Assembly: GCA_938743325.2 (NCBI GenBank)
Contig: OW568895.1
Coordinates: forward strand, 250,501 to 314,500
Source: Pycnococcus provasolii
Taxonomy: Eukaryota; Chlorophyta; Pseudoscourfieldiophyceae; Pseudoscourfieldiales; Pycnococcaceae
DNA length: 64,000 nt
Direction: 5' to 3'
Made by a program: the position numbers and the translations under genes. The notes under the pieces were generated by a model. That model was not told the DNA's origin and searched no databases. It saw only the letters and a list, made by a program, of their open reading frames with translations. Shown here piece after piece: positions 29,079-39,268 of the stretch (within the stretch, counting starts at the first letter, position 1; each line of letters starts with the position of its first letter).

Positions 29079-30723
29079 TTCTTACAGGAAGACGATGACG
29101 ACGAAGAGGAGGAAGAGGACAAAGAGACGGAGAAAGACGATCTCGTTGCAAAAGCAGAAGATGCAGCTCCCGTCTGCGTCGACGAGATGTTGGCACATAA
29201 TACAGAGACCAAAGCACAAGTCGCCATCACAAGGCACGTCGAGGGTAATGCAAGCATTGGCAGTGTCACCATCCTGGGACCAGCACCATCGTGGCTTTCT
29301 GGTCCGGCGAGCGACATCGATGCGGTCATTCTCAATGTCGTGAATGCGAAGAGTACACAGAAAGCTGGTGGAATCACAAGGAAAGCTGAACGCAATATTA
29401 TTGTCGGAAATCTCACGCAGCTACGGCGCGCCCTGAATCTGTCCGGAGTTACCAAGAATAAGAAAACCGGACAGCTCATCCACAGCGCTCGTGTGCCTCT
29501 GCTCAAGTATCACGACATCCGCACGTCTTGCGACGTTGATCTCTCAATCGCCACGTTGAATGGTGTGATGGCGACACAGCTCGTCCTCACCGCGTGTCGA
29601 TCACACCATGCTCTGCGCCCGCTGATCATGTGCACAAAGCGTTTGCTAAGGGAGGCGGAAATCAACGATGTGGTGTCAGGAGGCGTAGGCTCGTACGGTG
29701 TATTTGCGTTGAGCCTGACCTTCATCAAAGGTCGCATACGACACGAATTGCTTGCGGGCAATACCGAGTGCAAGGGACTGACGGATTACGGGAACATGTT
29801 CCGTGATATGCTGCTCTTTTACTCCGCAACTCCGCCATACTTTGAAGTGAACCCGTCCGATCCGCCACCGATTGCGGCAGGAGGCCGTTTAGCAGGGCAT
29901 TCCGCGGCGCCGCTTGCACATCCGAGCCGATCGGAAAAGCTACGGCTGGGGAATCGCAACCAGCATGGAGGACCGAAATCAACATTGGTTCTTTGCGATC
30001 CACAGGTACGTCAATCCGCCTTCGCGCATGGGTGTGTCCCAACATGGTGAACCATTACCCACCCATATTTTCTTTTTTCTTGCGCTTTCCCATCCACACA
30101 AACGTCAGGGATGCATTATTGTTGCTTGTTTTACTCTGGCTTTCACCTACCGCGCGCACTATTCCAATCAATCTTATGTATTCTTTGCGTCAATCAAAAC
30201 TTAAATGCGTACAACCAAAACAAACACAAACAAACAAACACACGTTGCACACGAAACAAATCCACACAACCCCACGTGTTTGCTCATTCTTCTTGGTCAG
30301 GATCCTTCTCGTAATATTGGTAAGACGGCTCACAAGTGGCCATGGATACAGAAGGCATTCTCCACAGCGGCTGCAGCGCTGATACACGGTCCGTATGGTT
30401 GGGTACCTCTCGAGCCAGTTGGGCTTAAGGTGAGCTACCCATCGTTAAAGGCTGCATGGGATGCCGTGAGAAACTCCGTCACGGCCCAGGTGCGACAGCT
30501 CGAACATGGAAAGCGGAACAAATCCGGTGGCAAATTTGCGATGGAAAATCGTGGTTTGTCAGAGTCGACTCGCAAGGGAAAGACAAAGAGTGGCAAACAA
30601 AAAGGACATAACGATAGAAAGTCTGGTCAAGCTCTGCATCATGTCAACCAGGGCGGAACCTCCAAGAAAGCAGCCAAACGGAGGAGAAAGAAGGCTATGA
30701 AACAGCGCGTTCTACGAGCGTAG
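27996..30723 (+). CDS. Trf4/5-like non-canonical poly(A) polymerase (two exons)
   Basis: 810 residues from exons 27996-30005 and 30301-30723; intron 30006-30300 (GTACGT...TCAG, 295 bases, phase 0), joining DPQ to DPSRNIGKTAHKW. Nucleotidyltransferase motifs: FGSRATCLSL near 238, the catalytic pair in GPASDIDAVI near 438-442, and the third Asp in SCDVDLSI near 510. The central domain follows with MCTKRLLREAEINDV and GVGSYGVFALSLTFI. In yeast and animals Trf4/5 (PAPD5/7) add short tails to aberrant nuclear RNAs for exosome decay. A roughly 200-residue acidic insertion with over 30 Asp separates the GS motif from the DxD motif. The C-terminal tail is Lys/Arg-rich, as in the family. Confidence 0.88.
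28968..29078 (+). repeat. GAC trinucleotide repeat (poly-aspartate)
   Basis: Nearly uninterrupted GAC codons inside the catalytic-domain insertion of the Trf4-like gene. Similar but shorter Asp-codon runs occur at about 10160-10210 (minus sense), 20535-20555 and 56695-56870. Confidence 0.85.
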
Positions 30724-30918
30724 AATCGTTTGTTAGGTCGGGCAAGGGGGAAGATGCCAGGTTAGACGCGGCGCGACTCCTTGCTTTTTGCTGCACTCCC
30801 ACCCAAACTTGATTCGCGAACATTGCTTAAGAAGACGTCCCTACTTGTCCAATTGTAATCTAATACGATCATGATAATGATCTTAGGTAAAACAATCTAT
30901 ATTACAGAAATATAAGTA

Positions 30919-33900
30919 TTATGGGTTCCTCCTGTAGTTGAGGAGTGCATCCCTGCCCCTTGAAATCAGGCTGAATCTTCTCCCCTCTTTCTCGTCTTCA
31001 GATACAAAGCCGCCCTCTGGCGATTTGCCCTGGGCCCACGACTTCAACTCGTCCGGAATGGCCATGGAAAGAGATGTTCCTTCCGGAGCTCTCGGAGGCC
31101 ATGGAGCTGGCGGCGAACGTCCGAGACTTGGGGCCCTGAAGTGCTTTCCAACGCCTCCGCCTCCCTTTCTGTTCGCCAGTTCAGTGGCGGTAGGTGCGCG
31201 ATACTCCGTCGGTGGGCTAAATGGTCCCCAACCCGACTCGCTGCGGTACCGCACGCGCGCAACATACAATGCGCCTGGTATGAGATCTCCCATCGTCGTG
31301 GTAGACGGACCTACGGTCAGATGCGACGAACGAAGAGTTGTTCCCATTTTTCCAACATCCACCTGATGCGATGTCGGTTGCGGATGGGACTGACCAAGCA
31401 CGTTTGAATGTTCCGACGATGGATTGTTCTCCTCGTCGAAGTCAACCGAATCGGCACCTGTGCCAATGGTCAACACAACCTCAGCTTCAATCGCCGGTTC
31501 CCCATTCTCAATAGCCTTAGCGTAGGAAACATCAACTCGCAATCCAAATCCGCGTTTCCTTAGAGAAGAGACGGCGCCACCGGTCAGCATTGCTCCGCCC
31601 AGGTCTGTGCCATCATTCTTGTCGAGCTCACGATATGAGCCATCCGTGTGCTCGACGACGCGTGGGGCTTCCTCAATAAAGGGCGGTACCGCGGGAAGCT
31701 CAAAGCTCACGGGTCTGCTCCATGGAGAATAACCAGCTTGATTGAGGCTTCTTACGCGAACCGCATACATATTCCTGGGACCAACAGCGAGATTCGCGAT
31801 TTTCACCGTAGGTTCGCAATCCGGACCGTCGTATGGCTCGCAGTTCAGGACATGCTGTGGCGGCCGCAATTGGCAAGGATGATTGGCATCCGGATTCACG
31901 AAAGCTTCAAGTGGTGCCGCGGCTAGCTTCTTCGAGAACTTTTTACGAGCAGCCTTTCTCAAGGCAGCCTCGTTTGCCGCGCGTTGTGCAGCAAGAGCTT
32001 CACATGGTTCTGACGCGATTTCGACTTCGTACCGCGAAAGATCTGCCTTGCGTAGTTCCTCCTCGCTAACGGTAGATCGCGCGTTCCAACCGAGTACGGC
32101 GTAACCTCCATGCATTGGAGAGACAAGACGCCCATCTTTCCACCTCGCAGATGTAATGTTTTTAGCGGAGGCAACATCGATTATATGCAAATCGGTTGGT
32201 GCCGCAGGTGGGCCGCGAGCAATCACCTCCTTGGTCTGCTCTGCGTACCAAATGTCAGGCTTGGCATCAACACGACCATGTCGGATGTTTTCGACGCGTT
32301 TACCTCCCTTTGATGTTGTAAGTGCTTGTTCGGTCTCTTTAGCAACTGCCTCTACGAAATAAACGCCATTTCTATTCATTCCCTCCGCTTGTACGCCCCA
32401 AGGATACGACCATGCCTCAGCAGCTCGGCCCTCTGTCTTGTTTCCCGTTTCTTTTGCGTTCACCTCGTCAATGTGCGCCTGCAACAAATCTTCTGAGCCG
32501 CTGAGCTGACAAACATCACGACATGTCGCGCCGTTGCGATTCGACGCGCAGTCCTCAATCAAAGTGTAGCTTCGATGACTTGTACCTTGCGCACAAAACT
32601 TACGATGGGCTTTTGTAGCAAGTTTGTTGGCATCCATCGGACGCGCTGTGCCGCGATCATAGCACGGCGGATACATACGAGGGGGAGGTGCGTCAAGCAT
32701 AATATAAGGGGGCATAGTTCCATGCCGGCCTTGCATCAAGAGAAGCGGAAGCTTTGCCGTTCTGCTGACACCGACAAGTGCATCTGCTCCACGGAGCAGA
32801 TGAAGCGCAGCTGCCCAGCGCTGGCTAATGTCACCATCCGAAAACTTCGATCCATGAGTGTTCATCCATGCATCATACGCGCGCTTCCCTGCGCCTGGAG
32901 TTTGTCGTGGCATCTTCGGAATCTTCTCAAAGTCCCAATGCAACGGATCGTCTGGGGCGTTACGTTTGTCCAGCTTTGGTCGTCCGACAAGTATCAGTTC
33001 GCATGTTGGCGTGTCAGGTCCAATCTTTTTTGGGCAGAGATAGTTCGACAATCCGTTAAGAATAATTGGATCGTCTGACACGATTCGGTACCCTGTCATG
33101 CCATATAATGCATACAACGCGCGTGCCGGGGCAACAAAATCTTTGCTAGAGAAGCAGAAAGCTCTTGCCTCGTTGCGATACTTCTTTCGGAGCGCCGCAG
33201 CTTGTGGAGTCATATCACCTTTATGCTCCGTCAGATCACAGCGGCTTACCTTCAGCTGTTCCCAAACTTTCATTTTCATGCCTCCTTTTTTGTTGGTGAG
33301 TTCTTTCATTTTCAGATTCTGGATCATTGATTCAGGCCCGAGATTTTTAAACATATGAGCGACGCGTTCAGCAACATTTCTCCAGTCTTTGTCTTTGCCT
33401 CCCTTCTTTTCGACATCTTTTATGGCTATAGTGTCCTTGTCACATTTCTTTTTGATGTACTGATCCACACAACGCGCACCAACTTGGCTTATTCCGCCCC
33501 GTTTCAACATCTCACCACCACCAATTGCCAAAATACCAACAGTTGGAAACCTTGGCCATCGGTAAGGAACATCGGCGTACAACTCAGCATCCTTTGCGCG
33601 ATCTAGCTCTCTTTCTTCATCATAGCCAATGCGTTCAGCAAGTATGTTTGTAAGGTGCTGTACAGCGCGTGTTGGTGCGAACATTAGAGTCGCTGCTTGC
33701 GCAAAAATCCATTCTGAAGAAAGACTAGGTTTTGCAAGATAAACTCTCCGAAAGTCATCAAATGCAGTACGAGTCGCGCCAAGCCAAGCCGGCGTTGCGT
33801 TCGCAGCTACAGCATGCCAAATCGCCTCGACTGACGGTAAATCGCGTTGAATTAGGGCTTCTCCACCTTCTGCAAGCATTCCAAGAGGGTCAATTGCGGC

Positions 33901-36726
33901 ATCTTTCAAAATTTCAAGATTTCCCAGACTTGCTTTTGTCGCACTATCAACAGCATCAAGATCAAGTCGGTCCTCATCATCTGTGCTACCAACAGTATCA
34001 TCAGCAGGAGCATCGGCTACACCTTCCGCAAGATCCGCGGCAAGGGCAACTCCAACTCCGCGGCCATCTTCACCATAAGATTTTTTCAGCAAATCTTCTG
34101 CTTGCTCTTGAAACGTCTCGTGCAAAGGTACGATCCGCTCAGATGCGTTTAGAGGAGGAGCAGGAGGTTGATCAGGTACCGTTGGTGCAGGCGGCGGGCA
34201 AGCATTATCCTCAGAGCAATTGTAAAACGGTGGTTGAGGCGTTGGAGGAGGAAATGGCAGAGGGGGAGGAGAGACACCGTCTATAGGTGGAGAGGGCGGA
34301 TATGGTGCGGGTGGCGGCGAAACAAATTTTGTGCGTCCTTCGGCAGAGTAGAAGAATTCTTCTGTGGACTCTTCTGTTATTTCCTCGAGTGGTCGCAATG
34401 ATGGTGGTTGCGGTGGAGCTTTGCGATGAATCCCAAGCTGATGTGCAAGCTCGTTCACCTCGCCGCTGGTCGCCGGTTCTAATTCAGTGCGTTGGTCGAA
34501 TTCATCTGAATTACCTCGGCGATCGTTATCACGCATACGCTCGATTGTCGCACGGTCCTCAGTTGACGTGCCTGCACCAACTATCACGGTTCCAAGTGTC
34601 TTGTGTTCAACCACGACATTTGAAGTTTCATCAGCCGGAATAGCAGCGTCTCGAGCAGCTGCAGCTAGCGCATCAGCATCGATGCGAATGTCATCGTTTT
34701 CCAAAGATTCGGGTGGTGGAAGTGGTGGCTGAGGAGGTGCAACGTAAATCTGGCCCTTTTCGAAAGCTTCATTGATGGCTTTATTTGCAGCATGCGAAAC
34801 TTCCAGATCAACGTAGAGATCCTCCTTGACCTTCTCATTGTTCATCTTTCTCTCAACATGGTCTCGAAATGCCTCCCTCTTGAGATCTTTCAACGCTTTT
34901 TCGCCTTGTTCGCCACGCTTAATCTTTTCCACTCGTTCCTTCTCAGTTGACTCTCGTTCCTTCTGAATTTCTTTTCGCTCTGTGCTATTTGCATGGTAGT
35001 AGCGCATAAACTCGTCGAATGTACTTGGAGGTGGTGGCGATGGCATGCGCTTTTTCTTTTTAAGAAGTTGCCTGCGACGACCAGGTAGGCCAAGATCCTC
35101 CGAAAACGAATGGTCATCATCTCCCATGGTTGGTGCGTCTTTCGTAACGACTAACTTTTCTGCTGAAGCATTCTTCATTCCAAAGTTCTGACGCAACTGC
35201 TCCATGTTCTCATCGTCCTGCCACAAATTGTCGCCATCAACGTCGCTTTCCGTTGCATTCTCTGCTTCTCTCACCGCCTGTCGCGCACTGATCGCATCGA
35301 AACGATCAAGCAAGTCTCTTGTCGCCTCGTAGTCTGCTGCTGCTGCGGCAGTCATCGCCTTACCTTGATTAAATCCAGGCCTTGGTGGTGGTGGAGGCTG
35401 CGCTGTCCACGAATTCGAATTCCACGGTGCCATCGGTGGCGGTTGAGCATACCACATACGAGGAGGTGGCGGATGTTGATGGTCCGCACGAAGCACATGC
35501 GATGCGGCGATGGCGCCCGCCGTCGTAGAGTCAGAGCCGTCGCCGTGGCGAATGCGCAGCAATGTTGCGACGGACGTAGCGGCTGACTCGCCGAATTCAT
35601 CATTGGTGTCATCAGGAGGACGGGTGAGTGCCGCAAAGTGTCCGAAGCGCACGATGCTGGCTGTGTAGAATGGAAGTGGGTTAACGAAACAGTCGAATCT
35701 TCGTGGCAACGTGCGGTGCTTACCGCCCACGGTTGACATGTTCACCCCTATCGTTGAGCAGATGCCAAGGTTGACGTCAGGATGTTTGTGATTGCGATCG
35801 TTCTGCGCGTGCCGCGTGGCCCACGCGTGGTTTGGATCGAGGACGGCAAGTGGTCTGTCCTCTTTCAGCGCTTGAGCGAGAACTCTCGTGAGTCCTAGAA
35901 GATGCTCGTTCAATCCAAGCGCTGGATCGAGCTGGTATACGGCAGGTCGCACATGGCGAGGGATTTCCTGCTGGTCCTGCGTTTGCGATGCGGCGTAGCC
36001 GTACTCGCGACCTCGCAGCATGAGGCGAAGAAGCGCCTTTCGTCGAAACCACGCGCCGTCGTGATCGTCACGGTTTCGTGCGCGTGCGAGAAAGTTTCGG
36101 CCAGGTAGATATGCGCGCGTGGTGCACAGGTGTACCTTACAGCTTGCGCCGAACCGCATGTCGGGGCAGCCGTGCGTGAGCGAGACGCCTGGCTCGTCTA
36201 CAGCGGCGCTTGCCGTCTTATACTTTAGCAGGCGCGCCTTGCCGTCCTCACCAGGACCGAAGTCTCCGTGCACATCGACGTACGTATGCAAGTGTCGTGG
36301 ATCGTCGTTGAGTGCACCGGGATCGCGCGCGGCGGATGCCGCGTATTCCCTCGTCGCGCTCTCAAGCTGAAGTGATTCGGTGGCGTTTTGCAGCTCTTCG
36401 TCGTCTAGAGTGTGTCCCGGCAGAGTGCGCGGTCCCGGCAACGTTTCATTGTCTGCGTCAGGCTCGCTCCAGAGCAGCACCGGCACGGTTGTCAACGTGG
36501 ACGCCGAACCTCTTCCCTGCGCCGTCGTTGCGAAAACGAACGCGACAGCGTGTGTGATTGCCCAGTGCAAGGAGACCAAGAGCAACAGCCCGGCGAGGAC
36601 GTTTATGACGAGCCTCACCCTCGTCGAACCCGCCCATCCGAACCATGCTTGTCTTTCGTGTTTTTTCCTCTTTTCTAAGTCAAGTCGGTCGCGCTGCACA
36701 GCTGCTTCGCCCTTGCCATCCACCAT
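30919..36726 (-). CDS. Large type II membrane protein, glycosyltransferase-like, FN3 modules
   Basis: 1935 residues in one uninterrupted frame. A short basic cytosolic tail is followed by one transmembrane helix at about 38-70 (VRLVINVLAGLLLLVSLHWA), a Golgi type II layout. Lumenal parts include Cys-containing segments (HGCPDMRFGASCKVHLC), Pro-rich strings (SPPPLPFPPPTPQPP) and charged helices. A region near 1060-1450 has a layout like GT23/O-fucosyltransferases (TVGILAIGGGEMLKRGGISQ, YRIVSDDPIILNGL, and LHLLRGADALVGVSRTAKLP), though the usual Arg-rich donor motif is not clear. The C-terminus has two fibronectin-III-like modules (MYAVRVRSLNQAGYSPWSRP and YVARVRYRSESGWGPFSPP). Glycan or cell-wall assembly is a guess. 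Base composition is lower in GC in the middle than in neighbouring genes. Confidence 0.6.
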   Translation of the reverse strand: MVDGKGEAAVQRDRLDLEKRKKHERQAWFGWAGSTRVRLVINVLAGLLLLVSLHWAITHAVAFVFATTAQGRGSASTLTTVPVLLWSEPDADNETLPGPRTLPGHTLDDEELQNATESLQLESATREYAASAARDPGALNDDPRHLHTYVDVHGDFGPGEDGKARLLKYKTASAAVDEPGVSLTHGCPDMRFGASCKVHLCTTRAYLPGRNFLARARNRDDHDGAWFRRKALLRLMLRGREYGYAASQTQDQQEIPRHVRPAVYQLDPALGLNEHLLGLTRVLAQALKEDRPLAVLDPNHAWATRHAQNDRNHKHPDVNLGICSTIGVNMSTVGGKHRTLPRRFDCFVNPLPFYTASIVRFGHFAALTRPPDDTNDEFGESAATSVATLLRIRHGDGSDSTTAGAIAASHVLRADHQHPPPPRMWYAQPPPMAPWNSNSWTAQPPPPPRPGFNQGKAMTAAAAADYEATRDLLDRFDAISARQAVREAENATESDVDGDNLWQDDENMEQLRQNFGMKNASAEKLVVTKDAPTMGDDDHSFSEDLGLPGRRRQLLKKKKRMPSPPPPSTFDEFMRYYHANSTERKEIQKERESTEKERVEKIKRGEQGEKALKDLKREAFRDHVERKMNNEKVKEDLYVDLEVSHAANKAINEAFEKGQIYVAPPQPPLPPPESLENDDIRIDADALAAAARDAAIPADETSNVVVEHKTLGTVIVGAGTSTEDRATIERMRDNDRRGNSDEFDQRTELEPATSGEVNELAHQLGIHRKAPPQPPSLRPLEEITEESTEEFFYSAEGRTKFVSPPPAPYPPSPPIDGVSPPPLPFPPPTPQPPFYNCSEDNACPPPAPTVPDQPPAPPLNASERIVPLHETFQEQAEDLLKKSYGEDGRGVGVALAADLAEGVADAPADDTVGSTDDEDRLDLDAVDSATKASLGNLEILKDAAIDPLGMLAEGGEALIQRDLPSVEAIWHAVAANATPAWLGATRTAFDDFRRVYLAKPSLSSEWIFAQAATLMFAPTRAVQHLTNILAERIGYDEERELDRAKDAELYADVPYRWPRFPTVGILAIGGGEMLKRGGISQVGARCVDQYIKKKCDKDTIAIKDVEKKGGKDKDWRNVAERVAHMFKNLGPESMIQNLKMKELTNKKGGMKMKVWEQLKVSRCDLTEHKGDMTPQAAALRKKYRNEARAFCFSSKDFVAPARALYALYGMTGYRIVSDDPIILNGLSNYLCPKKIGPDTPTCELILVGRPKLDKRNAPDDPLHWDFEKIPKMPRQTPGAGKRAYDAWMNTHGSKFSDGDISQRWAAALHLLRGADALVGVSRTAKLPLLLMQGRHGTMPPYIMLDAPPPRMYPPCYDRGTARPMDANKLATKAHRKFCAQGTSHRSYTLIEDCASNRNGATCRDVCQLSGSEDLLQAHIDEVNAKETGNKTEGRAAEAWSYPWGVQAEGMNRNGVYFVEAVAKETEQALTTSKGGKRVENIRHGRVDAKPDIWYAEQTKEVIARGPPAAPTDLHIIDVASAKNITSARWKDGRLVSPMHGGYAVLGWNARSTVSEEELRKADLSRYEVEIASEPCEALAAQRAANEAALRKAARKKFSKKLAAAPLEAFVNPDANHPCQLRPPQHVLNCEPYDGPDCEPTVKIANLAVGPRNMYAVRVRSLNQAGYSPWSRPVSFELPAVPPFIEEAPRVVEHTDGSYRELDKNDGTDLGGAMLTGGAVSSLRKRGFGLRVDVSYAKAIENGEPAIEAEVVLTIGTGADSVDFDEENNPSSEHSNVLGQSHPQPTSHQVDVGKMGTTLRSSHLTVGPSTTTMGDLIPGALYVARVRYRSESGWGPFSPPTEYRAPTATELANRKGGGGVGKHFRAPSLGRSPPAPWPPRAPEGTSLSMAIPDELKSWAQGKSPEGGFVSEDEKEGRRFSLISRGRDALLNYRRNP

Positions 36727-36989
36727 AGCACAAGAGGAGCGCGCGCCAACGCCTCAGCGTATTAAGGCCGCGTTTGGATCGAACCGCGCAATCTCGCCGC
36801 TCTCTTTCAGAGATTTCAGTCGGGGTTAAAAAACCCTCGGGGTTTCGCAAACGATCCCGGGATTTCTTTTTCCGCGGAACCCCCATTTATTGAACCTCGG
36901 ATTTTGGATAAGGCGGCTGGGCTGGCAGAAAACGAAAACGAAGTTGTAAATTTGCGACTCGTCTTTCTCCTGTAACGCTGTACACTACC

Positions 36990-37589
36990 ATGGTGGCGTT
37001 GAAGATGACCATGAGCCCGCGCGCGAGAGTGGCGAGGACGGCGAGAGTGCCCACGCACGTGCACTCGCGCAACGCACGGACAAACCGAAAACCTCTCCTG
37101 CCGCCGCCACACTGCACGGGGTACTTCGGTAACCTGAAGGATTCAGGCACGGAGCTTTCGCCTGATCTCTGTAAGAAACCATCCTTCTACGCGGAAGGCG
37201 ACGGGCCGGTGGCGAAGGTGTACAACGCGATTCCAATCCCCGTGAAGCGATTCTGGTTCATCGCACGAGGATGGGCCGATGTCAGTAAGCTCGAGGGCGT
37301 GGAGCTCATCTTCAGCCGGGTGTGCGACGTCTTCCGCCCGTTCACGTACGCGCTCTGGAAGTTTGCGTGGGTCACGACGCTGTTTACACTAATCTTACCT
37401 CACATGAGCATGTTGACGACGTTGGTGGTTCAGCGCTACTACAAAAAGTGCAACCCGGTGTACACACACCGCACGAAGATGAACTCTTCGCGCGGCCGAG
37501 AGGAGGAGCAGAAGAGGCAACAAGAGGCTCTGTTGAAGGCGGACCAGGGTGCTGATGACTCCGCCAAGGAAAAGGGTGGCAAAAAGTAA
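36990..37589 (+). CDS. Plastid-type small membrane protein, unknown
   Basis: 199 residues, start in the ideal context ACCATGG. Residues 1-45 are Arg/Thr/Pro-rich (SPRARVARTARVPTHVHSRN), like a chloroplast transit peptide. The mature part has KVYNAIPIPVKRFWFIARGW, then a hydrophobic stretch (about 116-148, TYALWKFAWVTTLFTLILPH and onward) long enough for one or two membrane passes, and a Lys/Glu/Gln-rich soluble tail ending KEKGGKK. I do not recognise the family. It is head to head with the 1935-residue gene (263-base spacer with CGGGGTT words) and its stop lies 3 bases before the MITE-like element. Confidence 0.65.
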   Translation: MVALKMTMSPRARVARTARVPTHVHSRNARTNRKPLLPPPHCTGYFGNLKDSGTELSPDLCKKPSFYAEGDGPVAKVYNAIPIPVKRFWFIARGWADVSKLEGVELIFSRVCDVFRPFTYALWKFAWVTTLFTLILPHMSMLTTLVVQRYYKKCNPVYTHRTKMNSSRGREEEQKRQQEALLKADQGADDSAKEKGGKK

Positions 37590-37592
37590 GAG

Positions 37593-37876
37593 CGCTCATC
37601 CAGTAATGGAACGTGTGTTACTTTGTCCCAACGTGATCCCGTTGTTCCGCGTGCGCTTGTTAGACGGCAGGCCCTTACGCTTGACGGTGCCACGCCCGCC
37701 GTCCAAGAGGCGCAGGCCGGTGGACCCGAGCGCCTCCGGCGACAGCGCTTTCCGGTGCAATACATATACAAACGCGTTGTTGTGAGGCGCCGCTAGAATT
37801 GCTGAATGGTGAATGTAAATGGTGTGAATGGACGACCGTTGGACAAAGTAAAGTACACTCCATTACTGAATGAGCG
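37593..37876. mobile_element. MITE-like element carrying a gene fragment
   Basis: 284 bases with imperfect 40-base terminal inverted repeats: left CGCTCATCCAGTAATGGAAC... (37593-37633) and right, on minus, CGCTCATTCAGTAATGGAGT... (37837-37876), both continuing to ACTTTGTCC and AACG. The GC-rich core (about 37640-37770) is not transposon-like. On minus it reads as a protein-like frame with strong G/C third positions (RKALSPEALGSTGLRLLDGG, then VKRKGLPSNKRTRNNG). I see no transposase. It fills nearly all of the space between two convergent genes. A second end of the family is at 6040-6131. No convincing target duplication is visible. Confidence 0.6.
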
Positions 37877-37895
37877 ATCTTAGTCCGCAAGCACG

Positions 37896-39073
37896 TCATG
37901 CGCCGTACTGCGCAAGCAAGGCGACGCCTGCAAGAACGACGAGAGAGCCGCCAAGAATTAGCCCGATGCTCGCTGTGCTAGTCACCTCACGGTAGTAGAA
38001 AATGCCCCAGCAAACGGAGACGAGCAGCTGACATTGCACGAGAGGCCATCCAACGGAAAGACCGAGCCTCTCCGCCGCGAAAATTGAGCACGCGTTACCG
38101 GCAGACCAGAGAATGCCAGTCGCAAGTGCAGGCTTTGCTGCAATAGCGACGTGCGGGTTGGGAAGCGGGCGACCAAGTCCGAAGCGAAGCAACGCGGCAT
38201 ACGCGCTAGCCATCAGCGCGGTCAGCAAAAGGGCACCTATGCCAAAGCTCACAAGATATTCCGCACCTTTCACGCTCTGGTTTGCATACTTCAGCGGCAC
38301 GGCGAATGAGCCGTTGGCAACACCAACGTACGTGGCCAGAGCCACGCCCGTGACAAACTGCTGGTTTGAAGTTTTGGATGCATATTTGACGTTGCCTGAC
38401 GACAACCCTGGCAGAGAGTGTATCGAGTTTGAGGGGTGGGGGGTAGGGTTTCGTTGTCGAAAGACGCGTGCCGCATATGTGAGCAAGGACTGGCCGATAC
38501 GGAGTAGACCAAGAAGCAAGATGGAGTCAAGTCAAAATACGCACCGTCCTCGTCGCGTATCAGGTTCTCAGCCTCCACGTGAGCGCCCTCAGAGTCGACA
38601 TCCCCGTCCGTGTGAGGCTTGCAAGGCGTGCCACCCTTATTCGCGGCGCCGTAGCCGATCGCCACCATACCGGCAGTCATGAGCGCGATCGCACACCACG
38701 CGAGCGACGTTGACTTTGGCACCTCGCCAAACGCGTACACTCCCCAAAGGAAGGCTACGATGATGGAGAGACCACTCCACAGGCTCTGAGCCACGGCAAG
38801 ACCAGCCTTTTGCACGGCCGCGATGGCGCAAGTTCCGTTCACGACCCATATGGCTGCCCCGACGAAACCCCAGTACGTGAACTTGAAGGGCACGTACAGC
38901 AGCGCGATCCAGCACGTCGAGAAGCACGCGAGCGTCTTGTAGCACTGAAACACGACGGGGTCCACCTTGGCGTTGACGACCGCGGGCGTCTTGATGGGCA
39001 CGCCGAAGGAGCCGAAGAGCACGCACGACAGCAGCGCCCACGCAAGGCCAGTCGCGTGGTCACCCGCTTCCAT
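37896..39073 (-). CDS. TMEM144-type ten-helix membrane transporter (two exons)
   Basis: 342 residues from exon 1 (38545-39073) and exon 2 (37896-38395); intron 38396-38544 (GTGCGT...TCAG, 149 bases) with the Gly codon split at the junction, giving IRDEDG-NVKYAS. Both halves are almost wholly hydrophobic helices of the drug/metabolite transporter type: LLSCVLFGSFGVPIKTPAVV, FQCYKTLACFSTCWIALLYV, IWVVNGTCAIAAVQKAGLAV in the first half and GVALATYVGVANGSFAVPLK, LLVSVCWGIFYYREV and LILGGSLVVLAGVALLAQYG in the second. This pattern fits TMEM144/DUF1632 proteins, putative sugar or nucleotide-sugar transporters. A hydrophilic loop between halves contains the intron. Divergent from the glutathione transferase gene by 195 bases. 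Confidence 0.85.
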
Positions 39074-39268
39074 GTTTGTTGTGGCAGCGGAGGGAGAGAA
39101 GTGTGCGTGTGCGTGCACTGTGCAAGTCCTGAGCGCGAGTTGCTTGACCTCAGGCGTCCCAAAACCCGAACTGTCCTTACCATTGGACTGATTTCGGGTT
39201 TCATCCCCCGGAAGTCAGATACGTCGGGTCCTTCCTTCTTATCCGATCCCGTTCCTCTCATCGCCATC

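Noticed and set aside
28930-29217. Poly-Thr and poly-Arg frames around the GAC repeat
   Set aside because: Alternative frames of a trinucleotide repeat inside the Trf4-like gene.
38810-39268. N-terminal extension of the glutathione transferase into the neighbouring transporter gene
   Set aside because: It is the antisense of TMEM144-type exon 1; the GST fold begins exactly at the ATG at 39269.
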